From Turnera subulata (lineage: Eukaryota; Streptophyta; Magnoliopsida; Malpighiales; Passifloraceae), in contig JAKUCV010002100.1 in assembly GCA_028386065.3 (NCBI GenBank), forward strand, positions 94,146 through 158,145: a stretch of DNA of 64,000 nucleotides, given 5' to 3'. A program made the translations under genes and the position numbers. The notes below the pieces were generated by a model. The model saw nothing but the letters and a program-made list of their open reading frames with translations. It was not told where the DNA came from and searched no databases. Of this stretch, positions 32,510-43,920 are shown piece by piece. Numbering within the stretch: the stretch's first letter is position 1; every line of letters starts with the position of its first letter.

Positions 32510-32854
32510 AAGAATAATCAACCACAGCAAATCCTTTATTTGTTGTAGTTGCATTTGGCGTGCTAGCGTATCATTACGGCCACTTCCTTTGTGACGCTGT
32601 TTTGAACTATTATTATAATACAATCTCCGATTAGGATTAAAAAAAAAAGAATTTTTTTCCTTAAATGAAACTTTGTTTTGAATCATGCTCGATCATAAGT
32701 ACAATGTTTTGACTTTTAGTTTACCTCTCATTACTAACATTCTGGTCGTATATTTATCCATAATTTTATCCATAAATTTTTTTTAGGTTTTTTTTTTTTG
32801 AAATTGGAGGAAATTAAATAGGTATGAGACTGATGTGTACAATAACATGGATAG
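32510..32854. other. Spacer before the large solo LTR
   Basis: AT-rich with several A- and T-runs. No gene is seen. GACAT at 32855-32859 is the target duplication of the next element. Confidence 0.5.
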
Positions 32855-35800
32855 GACATTGTAACGATCCGGGTAAAATTTTCGTGATTTTTACCAAACT
32901 GTTTTGACTTTTACAGTGGTTAATAAAATTTTATCGCGGTTAATTAAAAATTTTACCAAACCGAGTCAATTTTCAATATTTTCACTATTATTTTTACAAC
33001 TCTCAAAATTATCATTATTGTTAATACTGTTACCATTATTATTAATTTCCTAATCAACATTTATAACCATACTTTTATTACTATTTTAGCCGGGAAATTC
33101 TTGTTGCAATAATTTACTAATTATAATTTAAAATGAAATTTAAACATCGTAATTCGATGAATCCTATCGGACCGAGCTTTACCGAGGGTTTTTCCGGGAA
33201 TAACCGAGCCTCGGAATTAAATTCCGAAGGTTACTCTGGATTTCCGAACCTCCTTTACAACTAACCGAGCCTCGGTTTTCAATTCCGAGACTTGGACGAC
33301 GCTCAGAGGAATTAATCGAATTTTTCGAGCCCAAGTTGTATTTTCGGACTCGGGACGGAAATCCGGACCGGCCAATCGTGACTTGCCCCGTGGCCACTCT
33401 TCTTTTCTCCTCTCTTTTCTTTCTTTTCCTCTTTCCCGCTTTTCTTCGTCCGGCCCTACCCCTTTCTTTTCTTCTTTTCTACCTTGTCTTCTTCTTCTCA
33501 TTTTCTTCCTTCTTTTCTTTTCCTCCCTTGTTTTCCTACAGCCGCCGGCCCCCTTATCTCTTCTTCCCTGTTTTCTTTTTTTTGTTTTCTTTCCCTTTCT
33601 CCTTCTTTATTTTCACCCGATTTCTCTGCACCCTCTCTCTCCCAACTTCTCCTTGCTCTCTTCCTCTTCAATCCCTTTTCCTCCTCTGCCTACCCGACCT
33701 TCGCCGCCCCTGCCTCACCCCTTCACCAGCCGTCACCTCCACCTGCACGTGCTGCCATCCGAGACTACCAACCCCAGCTCGCCTCCTTCCTCCCTCCTTT
33801 CTCTTCTTCCTCCTCGCCACGACGCCCCTGCCTCTGCTCAACCGTCGAGGCAACAAGGAACCGCCGCCCAGCCCGATACCACCGAGAAGGAGGAGCAGAC
33901 CTCGCCGCCGCTGTCGAGGAGCAGAGCACAAATCCCCATCGCGCACAGAAGGCCCGGCCTCTCCTTCCTCCTCTGCGATTCGCCGCCAGGTCTTCATCGC
34001 ACCCCTTCCTCTCCTCGATTCCTACCACGCCGCCTCTGATCTGCGACCCGCCACCGACGAAGCCAAGACTGAGTGAGTCTTTGGCCGCACTTCCCCTCCT
34101 TCCTTGATCTCCCAACACCGCCGCCGATCTCCTCTCCCTTTCCCTGTTCTCGCGCCACCGTCGGGTAAGTTGTTGCTGCCAATTCGTTTCTTCTTCCCTG
34201 TAATTAGTTGGAGATTGCGACAGATTAGATGGGAATAGTTGGTATTAATGGGTTGATTATTGTTCCTGTGTGACTTGGTTACAGTGGATTCAGGTGTGGC
34301 GTTGTTGTTGTTGTTGTGGCTGTGGGTAGGGGTGTTTTGGGTGGCAGATACGGTGGTGTGGTGGAACACAGGTCACCAGAGGGTTGCTGCGGGTATGGCC
34401 TGCATGTTGTTGTCATCGGTGGTTGTTGTTCGGTGGTGGTGGAGTGATCTGTTGAGGGGTGAGTAATGTCGGATAGCCACCATGAAGTTACTATTTCCAG
34501 CGTGAACAGTAACCTGGCCGGATTCCGACGAGGTTCCGGCAGTCCCAGGATTTTTCTGGCGAGCCCGGAAACGGATCTTTTTGGTAATTCCGAGCCTTTG
34601 GAACATATGCATCCTAACGAACCTTGGACGATAACAAACCCGGTCATTGAACGACCGTAACTAAACAATTGATTAATTTATTCTTAACCTATGATTTTAT
34701 ATATGCTTAGCTTTTTACTTTGATTTATGCTTTTATCTAAATTATGTTTTATTTTATTTTCCGATTGGGCCATTAGAAAGGCCCATTGTATTTGATTTTC
34801 GGTTGTTTAGTTTTATCTGGGCTAATTAATAAAAGCCCATGATGTTAATTATTTTAATTATGTCTTTTAATTTACAAATTATTATGTTAAATAGATTAAT
34901 CCTCCGTGGGCTAAACGCACGTGAAGGCCTACCGAGCCTAATTTCCGGAATTTCTTTGATTTCGTTTGAATTGGGTTAAAATTATAAAGACCTCATATAA
35001 ATGTGAGTATATCTCAATTATGTTATTTTATTTGTTTGGACTAAATAATGTTAGACCCAAATCTTATTTATTGATTTCACTATTATATACGTATATATAA
35101 ACATACATGTAAATCGTATTACAACTATCTCACTGAATGAAATAATACTACACTATGATCTTACTTGATTTTATATAGGTACTTATATTTACGGTTACAT
35201 GTGATTTACTAATTATATACATATATATGTTTTACAATAGTTACTTCTTTTAGCATATATATAGAATACCCCTATATATAAATGCTGGTCATAATTTGTC
35301 TTGATTACAAATATAATTCACTATAAATAATTTTGTATTTATAAGGCCTATTATATAAACCATAGAAATTATTTTATGGCTACATTATATCCTATAGTGG
35401 AATTATTTTGATAAAATATTCACATTATTTTACTAACAGTTACATCATTCACTCGTTAATTTTATTATCTCTGTTATTTTATAATTATCGGTATATAAGT
35501 ATATATGGAATTATAAGTATCGCTTTTGCAACTTTACGATATAATCGTTTTATACCATACGATCGGCTAAGCTAACTTATTACCAGTGGTACTATTTTAA
35601 TTTAAACGGTTTTATTATCCAATTTGTTGTTGGGTACATTATTCATATATTTAAGTATCTTCACTATTCTATAAACCTCGATTACTAAATGTATAAACGT
35701 TCATTATTACTTTATTGAGAATAATTATTTTATGAAATACCATTTATTTTATATTGTATTCCGACTATGATTATTCCATGAATTATAAATACCTTACAGC

Positions 35801-36013
35801 CATAAAAGCAATGTTTAATGGAAGCAGTTCCGGAACGATGATCAACCGTGGATAAGCAGAATAATATTAATCTCATGCATTGCATTCTTTGATGTGAATT
35901 ATTTGTGATTATACGTGTTGATATGATATAGGGACAGATAAAGCTATATGGTTTATATGCTGATTTCAGAGACATACCAGGTGAGGATGGATAACCTTGG
36001 ATATGTGCCCGTA

Positions 36014-37488
36014 GGTAAAAAAGTTTTTTTGTGTCCCTTCACTTAATCGATTTCGCATTTGTTGTCCCTCTTCGTTTATTTTCCCTCATGTTGTCCCTCA
36101 AGTTTGGTTTTACCGGGACACATTGTCCTCTTTACACCCTATAGCCGGTATTTTACTGTGGTGTTGACATGTTTTCGTGGGCCACAACATTCCTTTGTTT
36201 TTAAATTCTTTTTCCACTAATTTAATTTCTAAAACCTTTTTGTATTTGAATGAATTGGTTTTAATAATAGAATGAGGTGGGACCCGCACACAAGTGAAAA
36301 AATCTTCATCCCGTTTGATCTAAGCGAAACCAGAAAACAATTAACAAATCTAAGATTCTGCCGTTCAAGCCTCAACCAAACATGATAAACAACCATGCCC
36401 AACCATAGAACAACAATACAATTTAAGGCAAACATAGATCAAGCAAATCTAATTACGACAGGTAGAACATGGTAAAAAAGAAAAACAGAAAGGGAGATGC
36501 AACCCAAAATCAAGATCATTAAACATATGTTAAAAAATGAGGCACTAGTTGGTCCGTTATTGTTCGCGCACTGTGCCATCACCAGAGGAGGGAGCGGGAG
36601 GAGCAACCACAGGAGGTGGACCTGGTGTGATTTGCAGAAGAAGTCGTTCAATGCTGTCACTGGAGCTAGATCCAAGAGGCTTCACAACAAGTGCTGACGC
36701 GGTCTTCGTAGAGAGGAAAGCTGCTGGGTATTCGTGCCCATGTCGTCGACGGTGGAGACCAGCAGCTGAGTCGTCGTGGATGAGCTGGAGGAACGAACCT
36801 GTCGCCACCAGTGCGAAGGGACGACCAGAGTAGGCTGTTGCGCTCACCCCATCGCCACCGCCCATCACCCAATTAGAGAACACCGAGATGCAGATGTAGG
36901 AGAAAGGAGATGAGGCGGAGAAGGGGGCCCTTGCTGTCTCGTGCTTTCGACTCACAGACATCGTTCGCCACGAAACGCAGCATCATCTCGCTGGAGTTGA
37001 AGAACAAATCAGGGTTGTTGCACAATGAGAATGATGAACAAAAGCCCCTTGCGAGACACAATCCACATAGCAAAAACGGATTTTTTTTAGGAAGAAGAAA
37101 GACGAAAGGCTCAAGGTGTTACAGTCTAAATAGCAAAAAGAAAAGGAAGATTTTTCTTTTTAGAAGAATAACGAATGGCTGGATGTGCTTCCACGAGAAT
37201 TAGTGTCTGGGCCCACTACCATTATTATTAAAACTATTTTTTTATAAAAGGAGGTTTTAGAATTTAAATTAGAGAAAAAAATAAAAGAGAAAAATGAATA
37301 AAAAATGAATAATGCAGGGGCCCATGTGACATGTGTCAGTATCACAGCAAAATACCGACTATTGGAGGTAAAAAGGATAATATGTCCCAGTAAAAAGAGA
37401 CTTGAGGGATAACATGAGTGAAAATAAACGAAGAGGGACAACAAATGCGAAATCGATAAAGTGGAGGGACAGAAAAAACTATTTACTC
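36014..37488. mobile_element. Mutator-like element (MULE) with 9-bp target duplication
   Basis: GTGCCCGTA is duplicated at 36005-36013 and 37489-37497. The ends form long terminal inverted repeats of about 170 bp (GGTAAAAAAGTTTTTTTGTG against the reverse complement GAGTAAATAGTTTTTTCTGT, then the shared ATCGATTTCGCATTTGTTGT). Nine-base duplications and long inverted ends are typical of MULEs. No transposase is present. Confidence 0.88.
36557..36961 (-). other. GC-rich open frame inside the MULE, possible captured gene fragment
   Basis: A 134-codon frame (MSVSRKHETARAPFSASSPF ... APPAPSSGDGTVREQ) in a segment clearly richer in GC than its surroundings. I do not recognise a domain. MULEs often carry host gene pieces (Pack-MULEs), so this may be one. 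No intron or clear homolog can be named from sequence alone. Confidence 0.35.
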
Positions 37489-37562
37489 GTGCCCGTAATA
37501 CTGTGTTTGTTTTTGTTGTTTGATTGAACTGCTGAAATGATTATTGACTGTTATATGATTGC

Positions 37563-37645
37563 GTTGAAATAATGCTGATCTGTTAACTGTGATTATTGGA
37601 CATTGTGTTGAAATAATGCTAATCTGTTAACTGTGATTATTTGAC
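37563..37645 (+). repeat. Short direct repeat within the solo LTR
   Basis: GTTGAAATAATGCTGATCTG and the following TTAACTGTGATTATT occur twice about 49 bp apart, with one base changed. Confidence 0.75.
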
Positions 37646-37827
37646 GTTATGAGTCTGCTGTTGATTTGGTCTGTGGAATAATCTGAAATAATAGAAAGTT
37701 GGATAATTGAGGATAGAGTAATGAAATTGGATTGAAATTGAGATGATGATATAATTGTCACGTGGAAAGTAGTGGTACGACTAGATGGTTAGAGGCTAGT
37801 TCTGTGGTGTCATGGACGGTTTGGTTT

Positions 37828-37942
37828 GGTTGTTGGGGATGTTGATCCCGGATGATGTTGTTATTGGGATGTTGATCCCGGATTTGTTGATATTGGGATG
37901 TTGATCCCGGATTGGTTGTGATTGGGACGTTGATCCCGGATT
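37828..37942 (+). repeat. Array of four stem-loop units in the solo LTR
   Basis: Four units of about 28-30 bp each carry GGGATGTTGATCCC or GGGACGTTGATCCC, a 5-bp stem around a GTTG tetraloop. The related LTR at 60.9-61.2 kb has the same layout with different stem bases. Confidence 0.8.
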
Positions 37943-39246
37943 GTGTTTTGGCCTGGCATCCGGAATTAGTTAATAACCAGGAACGACCCTAGCTTGTCCA
38001 GTGACGGGGCCCGGAAGATAAAATTGGTAATAATAATAAACATCCTTTTGGTCTTGGCTCAGTATGTTTTAGTAGGATTCTTCTGTTGTGTTGTTTGTGT
38101 TTACTTCGAAAGTATTATGGTTGACTACATATCTCTGTTTATCCTTCGTCGGTGAGCACTTCGGACTCACCCCTCGCCTGCGGGGTTTCATCCCGTAGGT
38201 TGAGTTGTTTGTAGTGCAGGAACGTACGAGGCGAGCTGCGGCGCACCCCTCGGGCAGGACTCGGATCCATTAGTTGCATCGGGCTTTGCATATTTTGACA
38301 TTGAGTTATAAATGCTTCCGATGTGCTGTTGCTATTGAGATTCCCGCAGTCGGGTGTTATGCTATTGTTGTTGGGCCGATTTTCTGTTGTATTACCCAGT
38401 TTGTGCCACGTGTCAGCACTGTTGTTGGTAATTACTGTATGATGGGTAAATTTAGGTTGGGGTGTTTCAGACATGGTATCTCCTATCGTCTCCATGAACA
38501 AAGCAACTATTGTAACAGTCTTAGAAAATCAAGAGACTGATAATTGGAGTAGATATAAATATTGTACTGACAATTTAATCCTAGAAAACTTGATATTTTT
38601 AAATTGTAGGGATTGAAAAATAATAAAAATTTTATGATTTTTTATGGTAAAAATTTTATCATTAATTAATCTATTTTAAATTTTGAAACTTGAGAAAACT
38701 ATGTTATTTTTCAAATTCTTTTGGACCAAATGCAAATTGTAACATGGTTGAAGATACCATATTCTAACATGAACCAAGCCAAGGAACTCTGCTATATTGA
38801 ATTTAATTACATAATAAATAATATATAGAGACAAAAAAAAACTAAGGTATGATAGTTTATTGAACAATGTATTTTTTAGGCTAAAAATGGTGCATTTTAG
38901 TGGTACCTGCTAAATCCTTGAGCGGATCAAAATGATCAAAATAATTAGGGTAATCTAAATCTAAAGTATGCTTTATTCGGCAATACAAATTATTATTTCT
39001 TTCTCAACCTATGATAACCCCTGCACCACGAATTCAAGCATTATCCGAAGCGCAATTCCAGCGTCGAGTTTCTGCATTGGGAATCAAATTGGGTCCATTT
39101 GGATGGTCCTATGAAACAAGCATGTCAAAAAAAGCTTTATAACAATAGAATGATATAAGTGCGTACGGATTGTTATGTATATGCACGTATGTGCACACAC
39201 ACAATAAGAACATTGGCCGCCAGAATCTTCCTTCCGTCCAATTGGG

Positions 39247-39360
39247 GTCAGTTTCTTTTTTTTAGATGGGAGTGAATGCTTTATTGAATCAACACAAAAG
39301 ATTACAAAGAGTATGAGGGCTTGAACAGCCCTGAGAAGCACATCAATAAGTCAGTTTCTT
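39247..39360 (-). mobile_element. 5'-truncated LINE tail, 92 bp, with 11-bp target duplication
   Basis: GTCAGTTTCTT flanks the insert at 39247-39257 and 39350-39360. The insert starts with a T-run, so on the minus strand it ends CACTCCCATCTAAAAAA after TTTGTAATC-like sequence, typical of LINE 3' ends. Confidence 0.75.
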
Positions 39361-40045
39361 TAATTTCCCCCACAAAACATTTTCAAGGTAGAGGATGGTT
39401 TTTTTTCCTCTCCTTAAAACGGTTTTCATTATGTTATCTAATGCGATCTTGTTATTATAAGTTTGTTAACTATAAATTTAGTGTTGAGCCCGAACCCGAC
39501 TATTTACTAAGAATCAAATTATACTCTATCTATATGTTATAAATTTTGCACTCAAAGATGTAGGAGTTTTTAGTCATCTTCACGATAGCTAGACATTTTC
39601 TTTTTCCTTTGGCCAGGATGCGAAACATCTGCCTCCTTATAGGAACATATTGCCTGGTAATCTGGATGGACCTTCTGCTCTGTGTAGGGACTTGCGTCCT
39701 TGTGGTAGTAATTACTAACCGTAATTTATATATATAAGATTATGTACAAGTCTGTGATATACATCCTTTTTCTCTTGATGAATGAGCTAAAAGGATTCTA
39801 ATTTTAGGTCCTAATTCATATAGCAGGTGGATCCACAAAGGCAAATGCTGCTTCAAGTTTCTGAGGACACGATATCATTTTGAGGGTCCATTTTAGCAGC
39901 TTTTGGGAGCACCAAGGGGTAGTTTATATATGAAGAACATGCTTCGTATCTCCCTCCCTAAAGTTTCGATCTTTAACACCCCGCTGCGATTCCTTCTCAA
40001 CTTTCTATTTTCCTTTTGGCATTTGCTCTATTACCTCATTGTGAT

Positions 40046-40090
40046 GGAAGATAAGAGATCTTTTTTTATATGCTAAGGAAGATAAGAGAT
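40046..40090 (-). repeat. Micro-insertion with 14-bp target duplication
   Basis: GGAAGATAAGAGAT at 40046-40059 and 40077-40090 flanks CTTTTTTTATATGCTAA (17 bp). On the minus strand the insert reads TTAGCATATAAAAAAAG, similar to the insert at 30428-30445. Confidence 0.75.
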
Positions 40091-40601
40091 TGCAAGGCCT
40101 TTTATTTTTTGAAACTTTTACGACTTTAAAGACCTGTTAAGTTTTTTTTTTTTTTTTTGAGAATCAAAATTTCTATATCTATATTTTCTTCACCTTTGTT
40201 GCAACAGCTCCCGTGAATATTGTGAACAATACAACAGCAGTAGAAGAATCGGTTTGGGTCGCAAATTATAGAATATTTAGTTTCAATTATGGTCCATATT
40301 CAATACATCATTTTAAGAGAAAAATTTTAATCCGAACCAAGTCAAATTTTTAATCACCCTAAATTAGCCGCTGTTAAAACAAATATTTTCCTGATTCTAA
40401 TGCAAAAGATTTGGTTCGCTAAAATAAATATACCCCAAAACCAGTCACCTCAATGCATGTGAGAAGCCATACTTTTAAATATTCCCATGAGTGATCAAGT
40501 CTTGACTAGGATTTATCACTTGTCGAAATTCTGGCAAAGGAGAATAAAGTGCTGGAAAAGTCTGCAACAGCTAGCAATTTATACGAAGGCATTGTCCAAT
40601 C

Positions 40602-40628
40602 GCATATACCTTCCAGGGTCGTATAAAT
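40602..40628 (+). promoter_or_regulatory. P1BS element and TATA box of miR399 unit 6
   Basis: GCATATAC (40602-40609) then TATAAAT (40622-40628). GGCATTGTCCAATC precedes the octamer as in unit 2. Confidence 0.8.
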
Positions 40629-40684
40629 AACAGGCTTCGATATGTGTCATCACTCTGTGAAATTATAGGGGGCATCACTTGGGG

Positions 40685-40819
40685 TGCAGTTGCATTACCG
40701 GACAAGATCTCCATTGGCAGGCAGCCACACTTAATTTTGGTGCTTTTCTCCAAATAAGGTATCCTACCTTTGAAGTGTGCCCTTCTGCCAAAGGAGATTT
40801 GCCCCGCAATTCTTCTGCA
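40685..40819 (+). ncRNA. MIR399: miR399 precursor 6
   Basis: Mature 21-mer at 40786-40806: TGCCAAAGGAGATTTGCCCC then G. Star at 40700-40721: GGACAAGATCTCCATTGGCA then GG. It differs from precursors 2 and 4 by A for G at star position 3, and has a loop of about 64 nt. The lower stem is conserved. Directly downstream are two partial copies of TATATATAGGGGAGA separated by about 25 bp. Confidence 0.92.
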
Positions 40820-41675
40820 TTTGGCTGCGTATATATATATATATATAGGGGAGATGTCATCATTTGGCTTCCGTGTATATATAGGGGAGACGATATCATG
40901 AATTGGTCAATATATGTGTTGCAAAGATTACATTCAAAATCTTAAATGATGATCGTAAATGCTTGTCATTAATTAGCTCATCGCATTAATTTTTCTAGCC
41001 TGGATTTAGAATGCGCCAACTAAGGAAAAGAATTTACTCTTGATGACAAGAAGAGTTAACAATAACTATTTTTGTAATTTTACTTCACCAAAGAAGTTTA
41101 CTGGACAGGCAGAGTTACTAACAGATATTATTGTACTTCAAGAATTGGCCATATATACCCACAAATTGTAAGGAAAAAAATTATATGCTGCTCTATCATT
41201 AAATAATTAGTATGTATGTTGAAACCAGTAAAAGATCTCTTATGTAATGAACATAATGGATTATGTAATTGGTTAGAGCCAGATATGATACACAAAAAAA
41301 AATATACATGTATATATATTATTAGCATAAAAAATATACACACATATGTACATAACCTAAGGAAGGAGTCCTCTACAATATGCTGTTCGCCCCTCGAAGG
41401 TCCCAGAGTTGTTTTTTTTTTCTTTTTTTCTGATAGAACAATAACTCAAAAAATTGAAGAAGCTTGTTACAGCAGGATCAAATCATTCTTTTTGTGACTT
41501 GAGCGCTTTGACGAGGGAAAGGAGTATTGTTGTTGTTGCGATTTGAGTACCTAAAAAAAAAAAAAGGCCAGTGGATTGTGCAGTTGAAAGATGAGTACAA
41601 GAGGGCTCATTTGATACCATTCCAAATTGCTTCCTTTTCGATGATTTCAGCTTTTATTCCTCATGAGTTCCATAT

Positions 41676-41720
41676 GATAAGCTAACAATTTCAACGAAAA
41701 AAAAACGATAATCTAACAAT
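41676..41720 (+). repeat. Micro-insertion with 14-bp imperfect target duplication
   Basis: The copies at 41676-41689 and 41707-41720 differ at one base. The 17-bp insert is A-rich on the plus strand. Confidence 0.6.
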
Positions 41721-42062
41721 CATCTTTGTTTTCTGAGAAGACCCTTGAGGTACGTATCGGTCAATCATAAAGCCGCAATATAGCAGTCTCCTTTGAGGCT
41801 GATGTATAGTACAGATCAGATCAGTTGAGCCTTTGAATGCCTAATGTTTCACTGAACTTCCAAAGTGATTCAAATTTTGTGGATTAGAGGCAGCTTGTTG
41901 GCAAGGGCAAAATTGGAGGAGAAACTTTGTTCTTTATGCGAGTGTAATTGTGGGGTTAAGTCACAAGTGGTTTTATAGGTAACGTTGGCGTATGAGCTCA
42001 TGCTAGTACAGACCAGAGTCATCTAAATCCTACTGTGGGAATAGATGGATAATAAACAAATC

Positions 42063-42105
42063 ATCGATCTAGTCTTCTTTTTTTTGTCGAATCGATCTAG
42101 TCTTC
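42063..42105 (-). repeat. Micro-insertion with 15-bp target duplication
   Basis: ATCGATCTAGTCTTC at 42063-42077 and 42091-42105 flanks 13 bp. On the minus strand the insert reads TCGACAAAAAAAA, the same terminal bases as the full-length LINE at 51955-51968 (CTTTCGACAAAAAAAAA). Confidence 0.75.
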
Positions 42106-43213
42106 AACAGCATGTAACCAATGGAGATAAAATGATGTATGATTGATCAAAATATATAGTAGGAAATACAGATGAGCTATATATGTATCTACTATACATC
42201 ATTCAAATCGCAAGAATGATATTTAAATTAACCCGCAGAGAGCAGTTTGAGGCACTGATACTTGTAAAAGATTGTTGTTTCTCCATTAGTTTCAAGAGCT
42301 TGTACAAAAATAGGCCAACAAGATTAATTTGGGGTTGCAGATTGCGACAAGGAGTGCAGCAGAAGACAGACATTCTTGAAACCACACTGATCTTCAATAG
42401 CTAGGTATGATACCATGAGCAGACTCATTGTAAGTATGATACTGTCCTGCAGGAACTTGGAAGGAACCCAACAGAGACAAATGGAAGTAGCCAGTCAGAC
42501 TCATGGCATATGGATCAACAAGGAAGCATGGTTGGATGATTTAATTCCCCTGACAGAAAAATGTCGATTCATTCAACTGATCATATGCACATGCCAGTAC
42601 CGTATACACTGACGAGTCAAACCATATTCAGTAGGAGACATGTGATGATCAATGGAAATGGCTGTTGAGATACTGTACATGAAAACATGAAGAAAACGAT
42701 AAACAAACAAAATCCACTACTAGCACTTACAGAGGTATCACAAAGTCTAATTAGCAAATAAAAGGAATCAAAAAATTTGTGAGGAGAGATGAAACATGCA
42801 TCATCAGGAATCACACAGCGATAATTAAGAAAACATTGAATTCAATTACTGTAAATGAAAGCACTAGCAAGAAGCACTATGGGATAGATTCAGTTAAACC
42901 GGCTATTAATTAAAGAGAAAAGTGATTAGCTCCCTTACCTTGATATAGCTGAGAGATGACAAGAGGCTTCCATAATACTAGTACTGATAATGGGTAATCT
43001 CTTTGTGGTCTTACTTTATCTTCCATCAAGCATTGCATGCAGTGAAGTGGGGCCTGCCTCTATTCATGTAACGGGATTGTAATAAAAAAAAAAAATTGTT
43101 TTACTTTTTGAAAGCCGAGTGAGACAAATACTTATGCGCAGTTTATGTGGGGGTACGTGGCAATATTTATTATGATTGGAGCTAGAGGAGGGAGGATTAA
43201 TTGTAGTAGAATT

Positions 43214-43302
43214 GAATGGCAGGGCAATTCTCCTTTGGCAGTGAACATTGCATACGCCTAACGCGGTGCATATCCTGCCAAAGGAGAACTGCACTGTTAT
43301 TC
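43214..43302 (-). ncRNA. MIR399: miR399 precursor 7 (minus strand)
   Basis: On the minus strand the 3' arm gives TGCCAAAGGAGAATTGCCCT then G (43240-43220), a known miR399 sequence. The 5' arm at 43296-43276 (CAGTGCAGTTCTCCTTTGGC) pairs almost fully. The loop is short (about 35 nt). On the plus strand the other arm would read TGCCAAAGGAGAACTGCACT, less like known miR399, so I choose minus. The P1BS sites also lie on the right side, as minus transcription needs. Confidence 0.88.
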
Positions 43303-43367
43303 TTCACTACAGTGTATCATTGCACAATACTTTTCTAGCTTGAATTTCCAGAACCTGGGCTTGCAAC

Positions 43368-43438
43368 ATTTTATTTCTGCATGATTCGCACATAGGCATG
43401 GATATTCGATCAAAATGTGGTGCGTGCATGGCATATAC
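43368..43438 (-). promoter_or_regulatory. Two P1BS elements and weak TATA-like site of miR399 unit 7
   Basis: GCATATAC (43431-43438) and GGATATTC (43400-43407) fit the palindromic-type consensus GNATATNC. On the minus strand AAATAAAAT at 43376-43368 sits where the TATA box lies in other units but is not canonical. Confidence 0.65.
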
Positions 43439-43872
43439 TGAGGATCATTCCTCTCCAGAGTTTGCTCTTCATTTCTCCCAAGGAGTACTGTTGCCATCAT
43501 GTATGCATGGTCCCCCTTCCTCTGGATAGAGCTCTGCCCTCTTTAATGACTTTTCTCACCAAATCAACGTAAATGTCAGTGTAAAGAGAGGCATATATGC
43601 GAATTTCGGTCTCTGCATTTGCGGAATGACAACATTTGTTTTGTGCACTTTGAATATCATGAACTTCCAATTTCCACATGTAGGGTTTCTGAAACTTGCA
43701 GAAGGAATAATAACAAGTAAGGTCGGTTAATTTTTGCCACAAGACTCGAAGCATATATTGTATAGGGAACGGGATAGACATGTTTTGACATCCACGACAA
43801 TTAACCAAGTCCATGCATTTGACTAATGAATGCGGGCCCACCAAAAGATAAAAAAAAGATTGTGTATAAATT

Positions 43873-43920
43873 AACTAAGAAAGGAATTCTCTTATCAAAA
43901 AAAACTAAGAAAGGAATTCT
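43873..43920 (+). repeat. Micro-insertion with 18-bp target duplication
   Basis: AACTAAGAAAGGAATTCT at 43873-43890 and 43903-43920 flanks only CTTATCAAAAAA (12 bp). The insert ends TATCAAAAAA, like the inner A-tail of the LINE at about 51880 (AGTATCAAAAAAAAAA). Confidence 0.8.

Larger units (their letters stand above)
32860..38469 (+). mobile_element. Large solo LTR, interrupted by a nested DNA transposon
   Basis: The element starts TGTAACGATCCGGG at 32860 and ends GGGGTGTTTCA at 38469, with 5-bp target duplications GACAT at 32855-32859 and 38470-38474. Without the nested 1475-bp transposon and its duplicated 9 bp it is about 4.1 kb. It encodes no gag or pol, so a solo LTR is the simplest reading; a non-autonomous element is the alternative. 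A relative lies at 60357-63014 on the other strand, sharing both ends and internal blocks such as GAGCACTTCGGACTCACCCC. Its 5' third (33.38-34.2 kb) is CT-rich and GC-rich, giving long spurious frames. Confidence 0.85.
38475..40595. other. Spacer and upstream region of miR399 unit 6
   Basis: No gene is supported. It holds AATCAAATTGGGTCCATTTG (from 39082), also upstream of unit 4; a truncated LINE (39247-39360); a diverged shared upstream block (39923-39970, GAAGAACATGCTTCGTATCT); and a micro-insertion at 40046-40090. Confidence 0.6.
40825..43210. other. Spacer between convergent miR399 units 6 and 7
   Basis: No gene is supported. Two micro-insertions lie here: 41676-41720 (GATAAGCTAACAAT and GATAATCTAACAAT around TTCAACGAAAAAAAAAC) and 42063-42105 (ATCGATCTAGTCTTC twice around TTTTTTTTGTCGA). 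Confidence 0.55.

Noticed and set aside
33336..34118. Several long overlapping frames of up to 246 codons on both strands
   Set aside because: They arise from a CT-rich, GC-rich part of the solo LTR. They overlap in many frames, are low in complexity (Ser, Pro, Leu, Phe runs), and show no domain.
43497..43844. A 115-codon minus-strand frame with CRGCQNMSIPFP
   Set aside because: It has a faint likeness to a wall-associated kinase galacturonan-binding motif, but no signal peptide or further domain. It overlaps the upstream control region of miR399 unit 7.
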